Shown here: in pieces, positions 6,565 to 17,400 of the stretch
Position numbering within the stretch: position 1 is the first letter of the stretch
How the letters are laid out: every line of letters begins with the position of its first letter
Source: JADJLQ01 sp038251405
GTDB lineage: Bacteria; Bacteroidota; Bacteroidia; Chitinophagales; Saprospiraceae
DNA: 64,000 nt
Assembly (NCBI GenBank): GCA_038251405.1
Contig: JBBSBH010000006.1
Coordinates: forward strand, 62,001-126,000
Direction of reading: 5' to 3'
Translations under genes and position numbers: made by a program
Notes under the pieces: generated by a model
Database searches by the model: none
The model's input: only the letters and a program-made list of their open reading frames with translations
Told to the model about the DNA's origin: nothing

Positions 6565-9145
6565 ACTAACTTTCCTTGATCCCTGCCAGGGCAGCGGCCA
6601 CGTATTGGTGTATGCCTTCGACCTGTTTACAAAAATTTACGAAGAAGAAGGCTACAATACCAACGAAATACCTGCACTCATTTTAGAGCACAATCTTTTT
6701 GGTATTGATATAGATGAACGGGCAGCACAGTTGGCAGCTTTTGCCTTAACCATGAAAGCTCGTAGTTACTTTTCTCGTTTTCTGCGTAAGCCGGTGCAAC
6801 CTCATGTAATTGCATTAGAAAATGTAAACGAAGACATCATTAAGCAAGCAGTAAAACTTCCTTTGGCTGTGGGTGGTAAATTGGTTTACGACTACAAAGA
6901 TTTAAGCCTTTACAACCTTACACAAGCAGACAATTTTGGTTCACTCATACAAATAGACCCCGAAGAATTAAAAGCATTATCCATTCAGAAAGGCAGTATT
7001 TGGCAAGCACAAGAACAAAAGCTGAAAGAGCAAGGTGAATATTTGATTAGAAAATATCATTGTGTAGTAACGAATCCGCCTTATATGGGGGCAAAAGGAA
7101 TGAATATTTTGTTGAAGTCTTTTGTAGAAATCACTTATACAAAAAGCAAAACAGATTTAATGGCTTGTTTCATAGAAAGGTGTCTTGCATTTAATTTAAA
7201 AAACGGGAAATCAGGAATTATCAACCAACATAGTTGGATGTTTCTCAGCAGCTACGAAGGGTTAAGACCGTATTTAATTGAAAATGCACAATTTGAAACC
7301 ATGCTCCATCTTGGACCGAGAACATTTCCTGAAATTGCAGGTGAAGTTGTGCAAAATGTCGCCTTTACATTCGGAAATTATAAGCCAATACAAAATGGAG
7401 TATTCATTCGACTCACAGATTTTGATAACCCAACTTTAAAGGATCAAAAGACAAAAGAATCAATCGAAAATCATAACTGTAGTTGGTTTTATTCTTCAAA
7501 TCAACTTGATTTTGAAATCATCCCTGGCAGTCCAATTGGATATTGGATGAGTTCTAAACTTCGCAAGTTATTTTTCGACAATAAGAAATTGTCTGATATT
7601 GCAAGTCCAAGAAAGGGCAATTCAACAAGCAATAATTCACGTTATTTAAGGTTCTGGCCAGAAGTTCAATTAAAAAAATCGGGGTTTAATTACAAATCTG
7701 TTGACGAATTTATTAATGACGGAAAAAGATGGTTGCCATATAATAAGGGTGGAGGTACGAGGAAATGGTACGGCTATAATGAGTTCCTTATTGATTGGAA
7801 GGATAATGGTAAAGAAATAAGAGAAATTCCTACATCGGTAGTAACTAATGAAATCTTCTATATGAAACCAGGGCTTACTTGGTCAACTGTCTCATCAAGA
7901 GGTTTTGGGGTTCGTTACTTTGATTCGGGGTATATTTTTGATAATGGCGGCTGCTGCTTATTCAATATCGAAAATAATAGGGATTACTTGGCAGGGTTAA
8001 TGAATTCAAAACTTTTTCCTAATATTTTAGGGCAGTTAAATCCAACACTTAATTTTCAATCTGGCGAAGTATCTAAATTCCCCATAATTGAAACTGAAAT
8101 CAATAATATTTCATCTCTAAGTAACTTCATAATAAGTAAGGAAGAATGGGATTCTCACGAAACCTCTTGGGATTTCCAGTTAAATGACCTCATTAAGCAA
8201 AAAAAGACAGTTGTAAAAAGTGCATTCGATTCCTTCAAGAAATATTGGTCTGATAAATTCTCTGAGTTGCATAAAAATGAAGAAGAACTCAATCGTCAAT
8301 TTATTGAAATCTATGGATTACAGGATGAGCTGACACCCGAAGTTCCATTGGAAGAAATCACGATTTTACAAGAAGAATCTAAGGTTGTCAATGGTAAATT
8401 ATATATTGATCCATTCCCTGTTTTATTACAATTAGTAAGCTATTCAATAGGATGTTTATTTGGCCGCTATAGCCATGAAAAACCAAGCCTAATTTTAGCC
8501 AACCAAGGCGAAACATTGCAGGATTTCTTAAAGCAAGTTCCAAACCCTTCCTTTAGCCCTGATGAAGACAATATTATTCCGGTATTGGAAGGAGAATGGT
8601 TTAACGATGATATAGTAGGAAGGTTCAAAGTGTTTCTAAAAGCAGCTTTTGGAGAAGCACATGTTGAAGAAAACCTCAAATACATAGAAGATACTATTGG
8701 CAAAGACATCCGTAAATACTTTGTAAAAGACTTTTACAATGATCATATCAAACGCTACAAAAAGCGGCCTATCTACTGGATGTTTAGCAGTCCCAAAGGG
8801 CATTTCAAAGCATTGATTTACATGCACCGCTACCAGCCTGATTTATGCAGCAAGCTACTCAACGATTATTTACAGGCTTTTATCAGCAAACTGGAAGCGG
8901 CCAAGCAAACCCAAACCATGCTGAGTTTGCGGGAAGATATTTCTGCCCGGGAAAAAGCATTGGCGATAAAAGAAATAGATAAACTTGAAGCCATGCTTAA
9001 AGACTGCCGTGAATACGAAAAAACGCTGTTTCTCATTGCCACTCAAAAAATCAGTATAGATTTGGATGATGGCGTAAAAGTGAATTACCAAAAGTTTAAA
9101 GAGGTTTTAGTACCGATTAAAGGATTAGAAAAAGAAGAGGAATAG
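6530..9145 (+). CDS. pglX: PglX BREX adenine methyltransferase, core and C-terminal part (frame-split gene)
   Basis: The frame is open from 6530. It carries methyltransferase motif I as LDPCQGSGHVL (6575-6607), GIDIDERAAQLAAFAL, and the N6-adenine motif IV as NPPY (7073-7084) followed by MGAKGMN. A long target-recognition and C-terminal region ends in a coiled-coil-like segment (KLEAAKQTQTM to KLEAMLKDCREYEKTL). The only in-frame starts are downstream of motif I, at a TTG near 6605, so this half cannot make a working enzyme by itself. It depends on being joined to the 5635-6564 frame. All visible catalytic motifs are intact and the frame is clean for 2.5 kb, which argues for a switch or a recent change over old decay. 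Confidence 0.85.
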   Translation, partial: QLTTTNHQLATKLTFLDPCQGSGHVLVYAFDLFTKIYEEEGYNTNEIPALILEHNLFGIDIDERAAQLAAFALTMKARSYFSRFLRKPVQPHVIALENVNEDIIKQAVKLPLAVGGKLVYDYKDLSLYNLTQADNFGSLIQIDPEELKALSIQKGSIWQAQEQKLKEQGEYLIRKYHCVVTNPPYMGAKGMNILLKSFVEITYTKSKTDLMACFIERCLAFNLKNGKSGIINQHSWMFLSSYEGLRPYLIENAQFETMLHLGPRTFPEIAGEVVQNVAFTFGNYKPIQNGVFIRLTDFDNPTLKDQKTKESIENHNCSWFYSSNQLDFEIIPGSPIGYWMSSKLRKLFFDNKKLSDIASPRKGNSTSNNSRYLRFWPEVQLKKSGFNYKSVDEFINDGKRWLPYNKGGGTRKWYGYNEFLIDWKDNGKEIREIPTSVVTNEIFYMKPGLTWSTVSSRGFGVRYFDSGYIFDNGGCCLFNIENNRDYLAGLMNSKLFPNILGQLNPTLNFQSGEVSKFPIIETEINNISSLSNFIISKEEWDSHETSWDFQLNDLIKQKKTVVKSAFDSFKKYWSDKFSELHKNEEELNRQFIEIYGLQDELTPEVPLEEITILQEESKVVNGKLYIDPFPVLLQLVSYSIGCLFGRYSHEKPSLILANQGETLQDFLKQVPNPSFSPDEDNIIPVLEGEWFNDDIVGRFKVFLKAAFGEAHVEENLKYIEDTIGKDIRKYFVKDFYNDHIKRYKKRPIYWMFSSPKGHFKALIYMHRYQPDLCSKLLNDYLQAFISKLEAAKQTQTMLSLREDISAREKALAIKEIDKLEAMLKDCREYEKTLFLIATQKISIDLDDGVKVNYQKFKEVLVPIKGLEKEEE

Positions 9146-9224
9146 TTGAAGGTTAATAGTGTTGGTTGATAGTATAACAGACTAAATTTCCAGCAACGAT
9201 CATCTAACAACAAACAACTGAAAT

Positions 9225-9635
9225 ATGAAGCAGTATATTGAATTAGAAGTTTGGATTAAAAGCAGAGAATTAGCTTCTCTTGTTTATGATTTGACCAAGT
9301 CATTTCCTAAAGAGGAATTATTTGGATTGACATCGCAAATGAGACGTTCTGCTGTTTCTATCCCTTCCAATATTGCCGAAGGATGTGGTAGAAATACTTC
9401 AAAGGATACGCTTCAATTTCTTTTTATAGCCAGAGGGTCTGCTTATGAATTGGAAACACAGTTTTATGTTTCATTTGATCTCAAATACATTTCTGATGAT
9501 CAGCTAAAGCCTGTTCTTGATAAAATTACAGAATGCAAAAAGCTACTCAACGGTTTCATCAATTACTACCAAAACCTAAAAACCACCAACCACCAACCAC
9601 CAACTAAAAACCACCAACCACCAACTAACAACTAA
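9225..9635 (+). CDS. Four-helix bundle protein (S23/IVP family)
   Basis: The 136-residue protein matches the four-helix bundle family first seen in 23S rRNA intervening sequences (TIGR02436-type). Motifs are LEVWIKSRELASLVYDLT, LTSQMRRSAVSIPSNIAEGCGR and FLFIARGSAYELETQ. Copies are scattered through Bacteroidota genomes, often beside defence or mobile genes; the function is unknown, with oligomeric helical bundles seen in structures. Its last 17 or so codons (KTTNHQPPTKNHQPPTNN) are encoded by the heptamer repeat that fills the gap to pglZ, so the natural C-terminus probably lies near residue 118. It interrupts the pglX-pglZ junction of the BREX operon. Confidence 0.85.
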   Translation: MKQYIELEVWIKSRELASLVYDLTKSFPKEELFGLTSQMRRSAVSIPSNIAEGCGRNTSKDTLQFLFIARGSAYELETQFYVSFDLKYISDDQLKPVLDKITECKKLLNGFINYYQNLKTTNHQPPTKNHQPPTNN

Positions 9636-9724
9636 CAACCACCAACTAACAACCACCAACCACCAACTAACAACTAACAACTAACAACCACCAACCACCA
9701 ACCACCAACTAACAACTAACAACC
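9578..9724 (+). repeat. Heptamer tract between four-helix bundle gene and pglZ
   Basis: About 20 units of CAACCAC/CAACTAA run without break into the pglZ ATG at 9725 and also encode the end of the preceding gene. The strand is almost free of G and would give an unstructured, C/A-rich leader. No conventional Shine-Dalgarno sequence is present. Confidence 0.88.
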
Positions 9725-12238
9725 ATGCCCGATTTGTTTACCATAAATACAAAAGTACAAGCCGCTTTGGAAAAACTATTCCAACAGTACCGCCTGGTAT
9801 TTTGGTATGACGATAAAGCTGAAATGACCGGATTATTTGAAAGCCTTCAAATTCCGGAAGTGGAAAAAGTTGTTATTGCAAATAACGAGTTTACAATAAA
9901 ACATAGGTTATTGGTTGAACAACCTTCACAGCGGGTTTTATTGTATCAGCCTGCAGAGAAGCCCATTGACAATGAAAATTGGATGCTTGATTTACTCTTG
10001 TCAAATTATGAATTTCATACTGAAGCCTCCTCTCTTTACTTGCAAGATTTGGATTTGCCTCAGGAGTTCAAGTCATTGATTCAGCAACACGAAGAGTTCT
10101 TTGCAAACGAAAAACGTATTACAGATTTAAAGTCACTACTGGAGCCGGAAGATAGAGAAAGCAAAATCAGGCTAAAAATGCTTTCTATCCTTTGTGCCTC
10201 CGAGCCCGAATGGGAAAAAGTATTATATTCTTTATTTACAGAGGCATATAAAAACAAACATGACAAGTACAAAGCAATAGATAAATTTGGATTGAGTTCC
10301 TTTTTATGGGAAACCATTGAAAAGAAATACAACTACAAATCTGCAACACCTGCTATCAAGGATTTTCTGTTGCAATTGGTGCAAGATAATTTTGAACGCA
10401 GCATAATTACAGGTAAACCAACATTAAATAAGGAGGCCTATCTCTTTGTAAATCGTTGGAAAGAAAATACAAAAGCAAGGCAAATATATTACGACTGGAG
10501 CCTACAGTTAGAAAAAGACCTGGGCATTGAACCCTTCATTCAAAACTTGAATGCCGAACAACTTTTGGATGCAGATACTTATGCAGTGGTTGACAAAAAA
10601 ATCATCATTGGCATAAGAGAACACATTATAAACAACACATCATCTAATTACACTTTACAGGAGTGGATTGAAAAGAGAAGGGTGAAGTTTTTCTTTGCCC
10701 ACTTTTCACAGATTTATGAAGCGTTAAGTAATGCAGCATCTTTATTAGATGAAATCAGGAAAGTGAATTTAACCATACAAAGCCCCAAAGATGGTTTTGA
10801 AAAATACGAAAAGCAATGGTATAAAATAGATAAGCTTTACCGCAAGTATATTTATGCCAGTGAGAAAGCTGAGCACCAAAACATATTAAAAGACCTTACC
10901 AGGGAAATTGAAAAAGCATACAGTAACACATATTTATTAAAATTAGGCAATAATTGGCAGGCGGTCATAGATGATATGCTTACCTGGGATATTGAAAAAA
11001 CCATCAATCAAAAGCAATTTTATCAGCAATGGATTGCACCTTACATTAAAAAGGAAAATCGAGTATTTGTTATTATATCCGATGCTTTGCGATATGAATC
11101 TGCTGCTGAGTTAAGAGAGATCATTTTACAGGAGGATAGATATACCGCAACACTGAATGCGGTATTGGGTTCATTGCCATCTTACACACAATTGGGCATG
11201 GCTTCTTTATTACCCCATATAGCCCTCACATTTGAAGATCAATCTGATATTGTATTTGCAGATGGTTTAAGCACACAAGGAACACCCAATCGAACAAAGG
11301 TTTTGCAAAAAAGTTATCTGGGTAGTATGGCCATAGGTGCTGAAGATTTCCTAAAAATGAAATCTAATACCGAAGGCAGAGAGTTTATCAAGCCATACAA
11401 TGTCATTTACATATACAGCAATCATATTGACAAAACGGGGGATGATCAAACATCTGAAGGGAAAGTGTTTGAAGCAACAGAGACTGAGTTTGAGTACTTG
11501 CTCCGTATTCTGAAACACATCAATAACATGAACGGTTACAATATGATTATTACTGCCGATCATGGATACCTCTATCAACACAACCGTTTGGATCAATCTG
11601 ATTTTACCGACTTTACTCCTGCCGGAACAATTTACAAAACCAGCAGAAGATTTGTATTAGGAAAACAATTAGTGTCGAATCCATCCGTGCAAAAATGGGA
11701 AGGAAAGGCATTGGGGTTTGCAGACCAAACGGAAGTTCAAATACCAAAATCAATTAACCGAATCCGTGTACCAGGATCTGGTAGCCGTTTTGTACATGGC
11801 GGTGCAAGCTTACAGGAAATAGTTATTCCGGTTATGGAGATAAACAAAGCTCGTAAAAGTGATATAGAGCTGGTAGAAATAGACATTATCAGCGGCACAT
11901 CAAATATCACCAGCAACACATTTGCAGTGAGTTTTTATCAGAAACAACCTTTGGCTGATAAAATTCAACCACGGCAAATAAGGGCAGGTTTTTATACTGG
12001 TGCCGGTCAGTTAATATCAGATCTCATTACACTCTTATTCAATAGCACTGAAAGTGATGCAATTGCAAGAGAAAAGCGTCAAAACTTTCTTTTTACTGCT
12101 GAGGCTTCTAAACACAATGGACAGGATGTTTATCTCAAACTGGAAGAGCAAATTGAGGGAACAAGTCAATTCAAAATATATAAAAGCATCACTTACCGAA
12201 TGCTTATCGCATTTAGCAGGGAGTTTGATGATTTTTAA
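9725..12238 (+). CDS. pglZ: PglZ, BREX alkaline-phosphatase-superfamily protein
   Basis: The 837-residue protein is the PglZ component of type I BREX. The alkaline-phosphatase-like metal-binding motifs are visible: VFVIISDALRYESAAEL near residue 450 (nucleophile region) and IITADHGYLYQHN near 608, followed by a conserved GGASLQEIVIPVMEI segment near 700. PglZ is essential for BREX and defines the BREX families; nuclease or phosphodiesterase activity has been proposed. The start is the ATG directly after the heptamer spacer. The next gene, brxL, follows after another heptamer spacer of 119 bp. The gene looks intact. Confidence 0.93.
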   Translation: MPDLFTINTKVQAALEKLFQQYRLVFWYDDKAEMTGLFESLQIPEVEKVVIANNEFTIKHRLLVEQPSQRVLLYQPAEKPIDNENWMLDLLLSNYEFHTEASSLYLQDLDLPQEFKSLIQQHEEFFANEKRITDLKSLLEPEDRESKIRLKMLSILCASEPEWEKVLYSLFTEAYKNKHDKYKAIDKFGLSSFLWETIEKKYNYKSATPAIKDFLLQLVQDNFERSIITGKPTLNKEAYLFVNRWKENTKARQIYYDWSLQLEKDLGIEPFIQNLNAEQLLDADTYAVVDKKIIIGIREHIINNTSSNYTLQEWIEKRRVKFFFAHFSQIYEALSNAASLLDEIRKVNLTIQSPKDGFEKYEKQWYKIDKLYRKYIYASEKAEHQNILKDLTREIEKAYSNTYLLKLGNNWQAVIDDMLTWDIEKTINQKQFYQQWIAPYIKKENRVFVIISDALRYESAAELREIILQEDRYTATLNAVLGSLPSYTQLGMASLLPHIALTFEDQSDIVFADGLSTQGTPNRTKVLQKSYLGSMAIGAEDFLKMKSNTEGREFIKPYNVIYIYSNHIDKTGDDQTSEGKVFEATETEFEYLLRILKHINNMNGYNMIITADHGYLYQHNRLDQSDFTDFTPAGTIYKTSRRFVLGKQLVSNPSVQKWEGKALGFADQTEVQIPKSINRIRVPGSGSRFVHGGASLQEIVIPVMEINKARKSDIELVEIDIISGTSNITSNTFAVSFYQKQPLADKIQPRQIRAGFYTGAGQLISDLITLLFNSTESDAIAREKRQNFLFTAEASKHNGQDVYLKLEEQIEGTSQFKIYKSITYRMLIAFSREFDDF

Positions 12239-12352
12239 ACCACCAACCACCAACCACCAACCACCAACTAACAACCACCAACTAACAACCACCAACTAAC
12301 AACCACCAACTAACAACCACCAACTAACAACTAACAACCACCAACTAACAAC
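12239..12352 (+). repeat. Heptamer tract between pglZ and brxL
   Basis: The whole pglZ-brxL gap is built of CAACCAC/CAACTAA heptamers, about 16 units, starting right after the pglZ stop and ending just before AACAAAAC-ATG of brxL. Units alternate regularly, which suggests growth by slippage of a 14-bp dimer. Confidence 0.88.
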
Positions 12353-12357
12353 AAAAC

Positions 12358-14385
12358 ATGGATGCATTAGATATTAAACTCAATCACTCCTTTGCGGGTA
12401 AAGTTGTTCGCAAGGATTTAACCAAGCAAATCAAAGAAGGTGCAAATGTGCCTGTATATGTATTGGAGTATCTGCTGGGTATGTATTGTGCCACTGATGA
12501 TGAAGCTACCATTAAAGATGGCATTCTGAAGGTAAAACAGATATTGGCTGATAACTATGTTAGGCCCGATGAGTCGGAAAAAATAAAGGCCAAGATTAAA
12601 GAGAAGGGTCGCTACAAAATCATTGATCGTGTTACTGCTAAATTGAATGAAAAAGAAGACCGTTACGAAGGGTTACTTTCAAACATCAATATCAGAAATG
12701 TGATTATTGATGATAATTATATCCGTAAATATGAAAAGTTATTAGCGGGTGGCATCTGGTCTATTTTGACTTTGGAATATTGGTTTGATGAAAATTCCAA
12801 GGATTCTCCATTCAAAGTGGTGGAATTAAAGCCAATTCAAATGCCGGAAACTGATATCACAGATTTCTTAAACCATAGGCAGGATTTTTCATTAGAAGAA
12901 TGGATAGATATCATTTGCAGAAGTGTTGGCATGGAACCTGTGAACCTTAATGAAAAAACCAAATGGCATTTAGTAGCGAGGATGATTCCTTTTGTTGAGA
13001 AGAATTTTAATATCTGCGAATTAGGTCCAAGAGGCACAGGTAAATCTTATGTGTACGATGAAATTTCTCCCTATTCAATTTTAATATCTGGTGGTCAAAC
13101 TACTGTAGCCAATTTATTTTACAACATGACCACCAGAACAGTTGGTCTGGTTGGTATGTGGGATGTTGTTGCTTTTGATGAAGTAGCTGGTATCAACATG
13201 AAAGACAAGGATGGCATACAGATCATGAAAGGTTTTATGGCCAATGGTTCTTTCAGCAGGGGAAAAGAAAGTGTAAATGCAGATGCCTCAATGGTATTTG
13301 TTGGCAATATCAATGGTTCAATCGAGAACCTTGTAAAGACGAGTCACTTGCTTTCTCCATTTCCTAAGGATATGATTGATACAGCCTTCTTCGATCGCTT
13401 CCATCATTATTTGCCAGGTTGGGAACTACCTAAAATGCGACCCGAGTTTTTCACCAATGCCTATGGTTTTATTTCAGATTATTATGCAGAATGTCTTAGG
13501 GAAATGCGTAAAAGAAATTTCTCAGATGTGATAAGCCAGTATTTTCGTTTAGGTAAAGATTTAAACCAGAGAGATTCCATTGCTGTAAAGCGTACAGTAA
13601 GCGGCTTAGTGAAATTGCTGTTTCCAGATGGGAAATACACGAAAGAAGATATTCGCAAATGCCTGGAATATGCTTTTGTTGGAAGAAGGAGAGTAAAAGA
13701 GCAGTTAAAGAAAATCGGAGGTATGGAGTTTTACGATGTCCATTTCAGTTACATAGATTTAGCAGACAATGAAGAGCATTTTGTAGGCGTTCCCGAAAGT
13801 GGTGGTAAATCATTAATTCCTGAAGGTGACTTGCCTGCAGGCACAGTGTATGCTATTGCAAGCAATGTAGATTCTGGTCACAAAGGGTTATTCCGTTTAG
13901 ACATTCAAAAAATGCCAGGCAACGGAAAAATAAGTGACACAGGTTTTGGTGGCGGCACAGCTATTAAGGAGGAAATGAAAGAAGCCGTGAATTATGTACG
14001 TTCCAATCTTAACAGAGTAACCCAATCAGCCAAGTACAGTGATTTTGAATTTCACTTAAAGTCATCAGATTTAAATGGCATTGGCAATGTCCGAGGGTTA
14101 GAGTTGGCTATTTTCTTATCCATTGTATCAAGCATTGCAGAAAGACCCATATTACCTCAATTAGCAGTCATTGGTTCAATGAGCATTGGCGGTGCTATCA
14201 TTGGCTCTGACAATTTGGGTGAGTTCCTGCAAGTAGCAGCAGATAGTGGAGCAAAAAAAGTGTTGATACCGGCCGTAGATATGGCTCAGTTAGGAAAAGT
14301 TCCGATAGATCTCATTTCAAAATTTAGTTTAGTAGTTTATGCAGACCCCGTTGATGCAGCGTTTAAAGCAATGGGGTTGGAATAA
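12358..14385 (+). CDS. brxL: BrxL, Lon-like AAA+ ATPase of BREX
   Basis: The 675-residue protein matches BrxL. An N-terminal domain is followed by an AAA+ module with Walker A GPRGTGKSY near residues 223-231 and VVAFDEVAGI as Walker B near 265. A C-terminal Lon-protease-like fold includes SMSIGGAIIGSDNLGEFL and AADSGAKKVLIP. BrxL forms ring assemblies on DNA and is needed for phage exclusion in type I BREX. It completes the core set with brxB, brxC, pglX and pglZ. The next gene begins 26 bp after its stop, so transcription probably runs on into the helicase/DarT module. Confidence 0.93.
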   Translation: MDALDIKLNHSFAGKVVRKDLTKQIKEGANVPVYVLEYLLGMYCATDDEATIKDGILKVKQILADNYVRPDESEKIKAKIKEKGRYKIIDRVTAKLNEKEDRYEGLLSNINIRNVIIDDNYIRKYEKLLAGGIWSILTLEYWFDENSKDSPFKVVELKPIQMPETDITDFLNHRQDFSLEEWIDIICRSVGMEPVNLNEKTKWHLVARMIPFVEKNFNICELGPRGTGKSYVYDEISPYSILISGGQTTVANLFYNMTTRTVGLVGMWDVVAFDEVAGINMKDKDGIQIMKGFMANGSFSRGKESVNADASMVFVGNINGSIENLVKTSHLLSPFPKDMIDTAFFDRFHHYLPGWELPKMRPEFFTNAYGFISDYYAECLREMRKRNFSDVISQYFRLGKDLNQRDSIAVKRTVSGLVKLLFPDGKYTKEDIRKCLEYAFVGRRRVKEQLKKIGGMEFYDVHFSYIDLADNEEHFVGVPESGGKSLIPEGDLPAGTVYAIASNVDSGHKGLFRLDIQKMPGNGKISDTGFGGGTAIKEEMKEAVNYVRSNLNRVTQSAKYSDFEFHLKSSDLNGIGNVRGLELAIFLSIVSSIAERPILPQLAVIGSMSIGGAIIGSDNLGEFLQVAADSGAKKVLIPAVDMAQLGKVPIDLISKFSLVVYADPVDAAFKAMGLE

Positions 14386-14411
14386 ATAGGTTAAAGAAAA
14401 CCTAAAGTTTT

Positions 14412-17400
14412 ATGTCAACAATCAACAGCTGGAAAGCATTTATTAAAGCACAGGAGGTATTTGTCAATCAATACTCTGAACCCTTTATTATTGAATATAA
14501 AAAATCAGATAAGGAAGGCATTGCACATTTCGTAATTCAACAAAAAAATCCTCTCTCTAATATTTTAAGTTATTTGGAAAGGTCTTTTCCTGGTATTATT
14601 GAGAATGATATAAAAATAAAAGATGGTTATTTGTTATATGACTCTTCGAGAACTCCACAACATAAGGAAGAATTAAAAGAAATAGCTGATGCCAATTATT
14701 TTGAATTTGACTATAAACCATGTTTCTCTGGATACGTTAGCCTGAAAGAGAACCCTTACAAATGGTTAGAAGAAATAAATGGTCAACAACCCAATAAGGA
14801 TGGACAAATTGTTGCAACAATTTCAGACATCAAACGGATAGATGATAAAATCGAAAGTCTTATTGGATTTAGCCGTTCTCCAATTATTGGCGGGATTTTT
14901 AAAGTTCGGCCCTCTAAATACTATATTGATAAGCAATTTAAAATAGTAAGTTCTTATTTGACCGGCACTTTAGGTATTCAATCCATTTCCTGTCATGGCT
15001 ATTTTTCAAATCTAATTATACAAGATATATTTTTAAAGGAAGCAGCTTTAAATTTTATAAAGCTAAATTCAGCATACCACAAATCTCATCATCGCTTAAT
15101 ATTCACAATTAAGGAGGAAATATTTCAGAAATTTTTAGAAACAAAAAAATCTAAGAAAATATTTTTCTCTTCAGAGGATAAGAAAAATGATAAGATGGGA
15201 ATAATTCTTCCAACACCATCAAATAATGAATTTCATCTTACCTATGAGTCTGATATTTCGTTGGCCGACTTACGTTTTGAGATCTATCATTTCAAAAAAG
15301 TTTTCGAAAGGTATTTTGGAGTTGATTCATTCAATATTAAGCATCAACATACTTTTCAAATTGAGCAAAGATTGTTTTTTGAGCAGTTCCAAAATTCGAT
15401 TCAAGATGAACGATTCAATGTTAGTAATGATAAAGAAACAATATCATTTGACTTTACGAATGAAGATGAATTAAATTCTGGTATTGAAAGTTTATCAGCT
15501 CTACAAATTGCTGACATTGATAATAAAGGGGCAGAGCATGGGTTTAAGATAAAATTACAATATGGTTCACCTCTGTTGTCAATTCAGGATGAATTACAGC
15601 AAATTCCTGCTATAAAAACCAAACTATCAACCAACGGTTTAAAGTTATCTTTTTTCTGCTTTTTCGATAATCACGATTTACTCCAGCTACTTGTTGCCAA
15701 ACTTAAAGACACAATTGATCCTCTGCTTAATGAGAATATGCAGTATGAATTTGAAGAATTACAAGTTGGAAAACTAAAGTATTTTCTAAGCTATAATCAA
15801 GAGGATTATGAAGCAGAAATCAATAGTAAATTCAATTATTTGAGAGGTGAGGAAATTTCTATTTGGGACGCTACAAAACCATTACCGTTTGGCTCTATTG
15901 TAAAATTGAACTATCCCAACATTCAAATAGATATGGAATCTATGAAGGAAGAAATTTGCGTTTCTTCTCATACATCACTTGTTGCTTGTATACTAAAAGG
16001 AGAAAGAGATAAAATAAAAAGACTTTCAAATACAATCGATATTATTTTTTCTACCAATAAACAGAAAATATTAAATGAAAAACTAAGGGCTATTTTAATG
16101 GATTCATCTAAGGCAGAAAGTTTTCACGGTGATATTAAACGAACTGCTGATTACGAGAAGTCGTTAAATGAAATCGACTCATCATTGCTTTCAAAGAATA
16201 TTAATGAACGGCAGAAAGAAGCAATAGCAAAGTGTTTATTGGCAATGGATTTTTTTCTTATACAAGGTCCTCCAGGTACTGGCAAGTCAACAGCAATTGC
16301 TGAGTTGATATGGCAACACATTCGTTCCAATATATCTGTAAAAAAGGAGCCATATAAGATATTGGTTACTTCTGAAACCAATCTTGCTGTAGATAATGCG
16401 TTGGATAAACTCCGCAGTAAATCACATTTGCTAATCAAGCCATTAAGGTTTGGTTCTGATGATAAATTAGATAAGGAAGGAAGGCGATTCTCATTAGAGT
16501 CGATAAAACAATGGGTTCTTTTTGGAAATAAGGAATTAGTAGAGGATAAATCAGCCACTAATATATTACAAGATTGGATTACGCTAATTGGTAATAGGGC
16601 TTTGACTAAAAAGACAATTGAAAACGGAGAATTGTCTGATAGATGGATTTCATATTTGAACAAATCAAACGAATCATTGCGTTCAATATTCTTTGAAAAA
16701 TACGTTCAAAATGTAAATGTTATTGGGGCAACATGTAGTTCCATTGGGAAAGAAAATTCAGAGCAGAAATTTACAAGGTTTTTCTCCGATTATTGCAACG
16801 TAGTACATACTAAGGAATACGATGCTTTTAGGCTTTCTATAAATAAAAATACTATTGCCGCACTAAAGAAAAAGAATATTGAATTTGATCTCGTTGTGCA
16901 AGATGAGGCCAGTAAAGCATCACCTCCTGAGTTAGCGTTGCCATGTCTTTATGGTAAAAAGGCTGTTGTAATTGGTGACCATAGGCAATTGCCACCTATG
17001 GTAGATACTAATGAGTTTATTGACAATCTCAAAATGATGTCAAAGAAGACCAAAGATGATAAGAATAGAACTGAAATCAATAACTTAATAAGTTACATCA
17101 AAAGAAATATGGACGAGTTTTCAATCTCACATTTTGAGAAGCTGTTTATTGGAATAGATAATAATTTGAAATCTTCATTCAATGTACAGTATAGAATGCA
17201 TCCAGCAATAAATGAAACTATTAAACAGTTTTACCTTGCTGATGGCGGCTTAGAATGTGGTATTCCTGATGAGATTGCAGATTCAGAAGACATGTCACAC
17301 CCTCTTAACCGTCACCACGGTGTTACAGCTAATAAAAAAACACATGTCATTTGGCTTGATGTGAATACACCTGAAATTAAAAGTGGCACATCAAGAGTAA

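Noticed and set aside
9578..9724. Resemblance to a CRISPR array
   Set aside because: The repeats are 7-bp units without unique spacers or flanking cas genes; they are simple tandem heptamers.
16151..16663. A 170-codon minus-strand frame inside the helicase gene
   Set aside because: It lies antisense to the conserved Walker A region of the helicase and shows no protein-like features.
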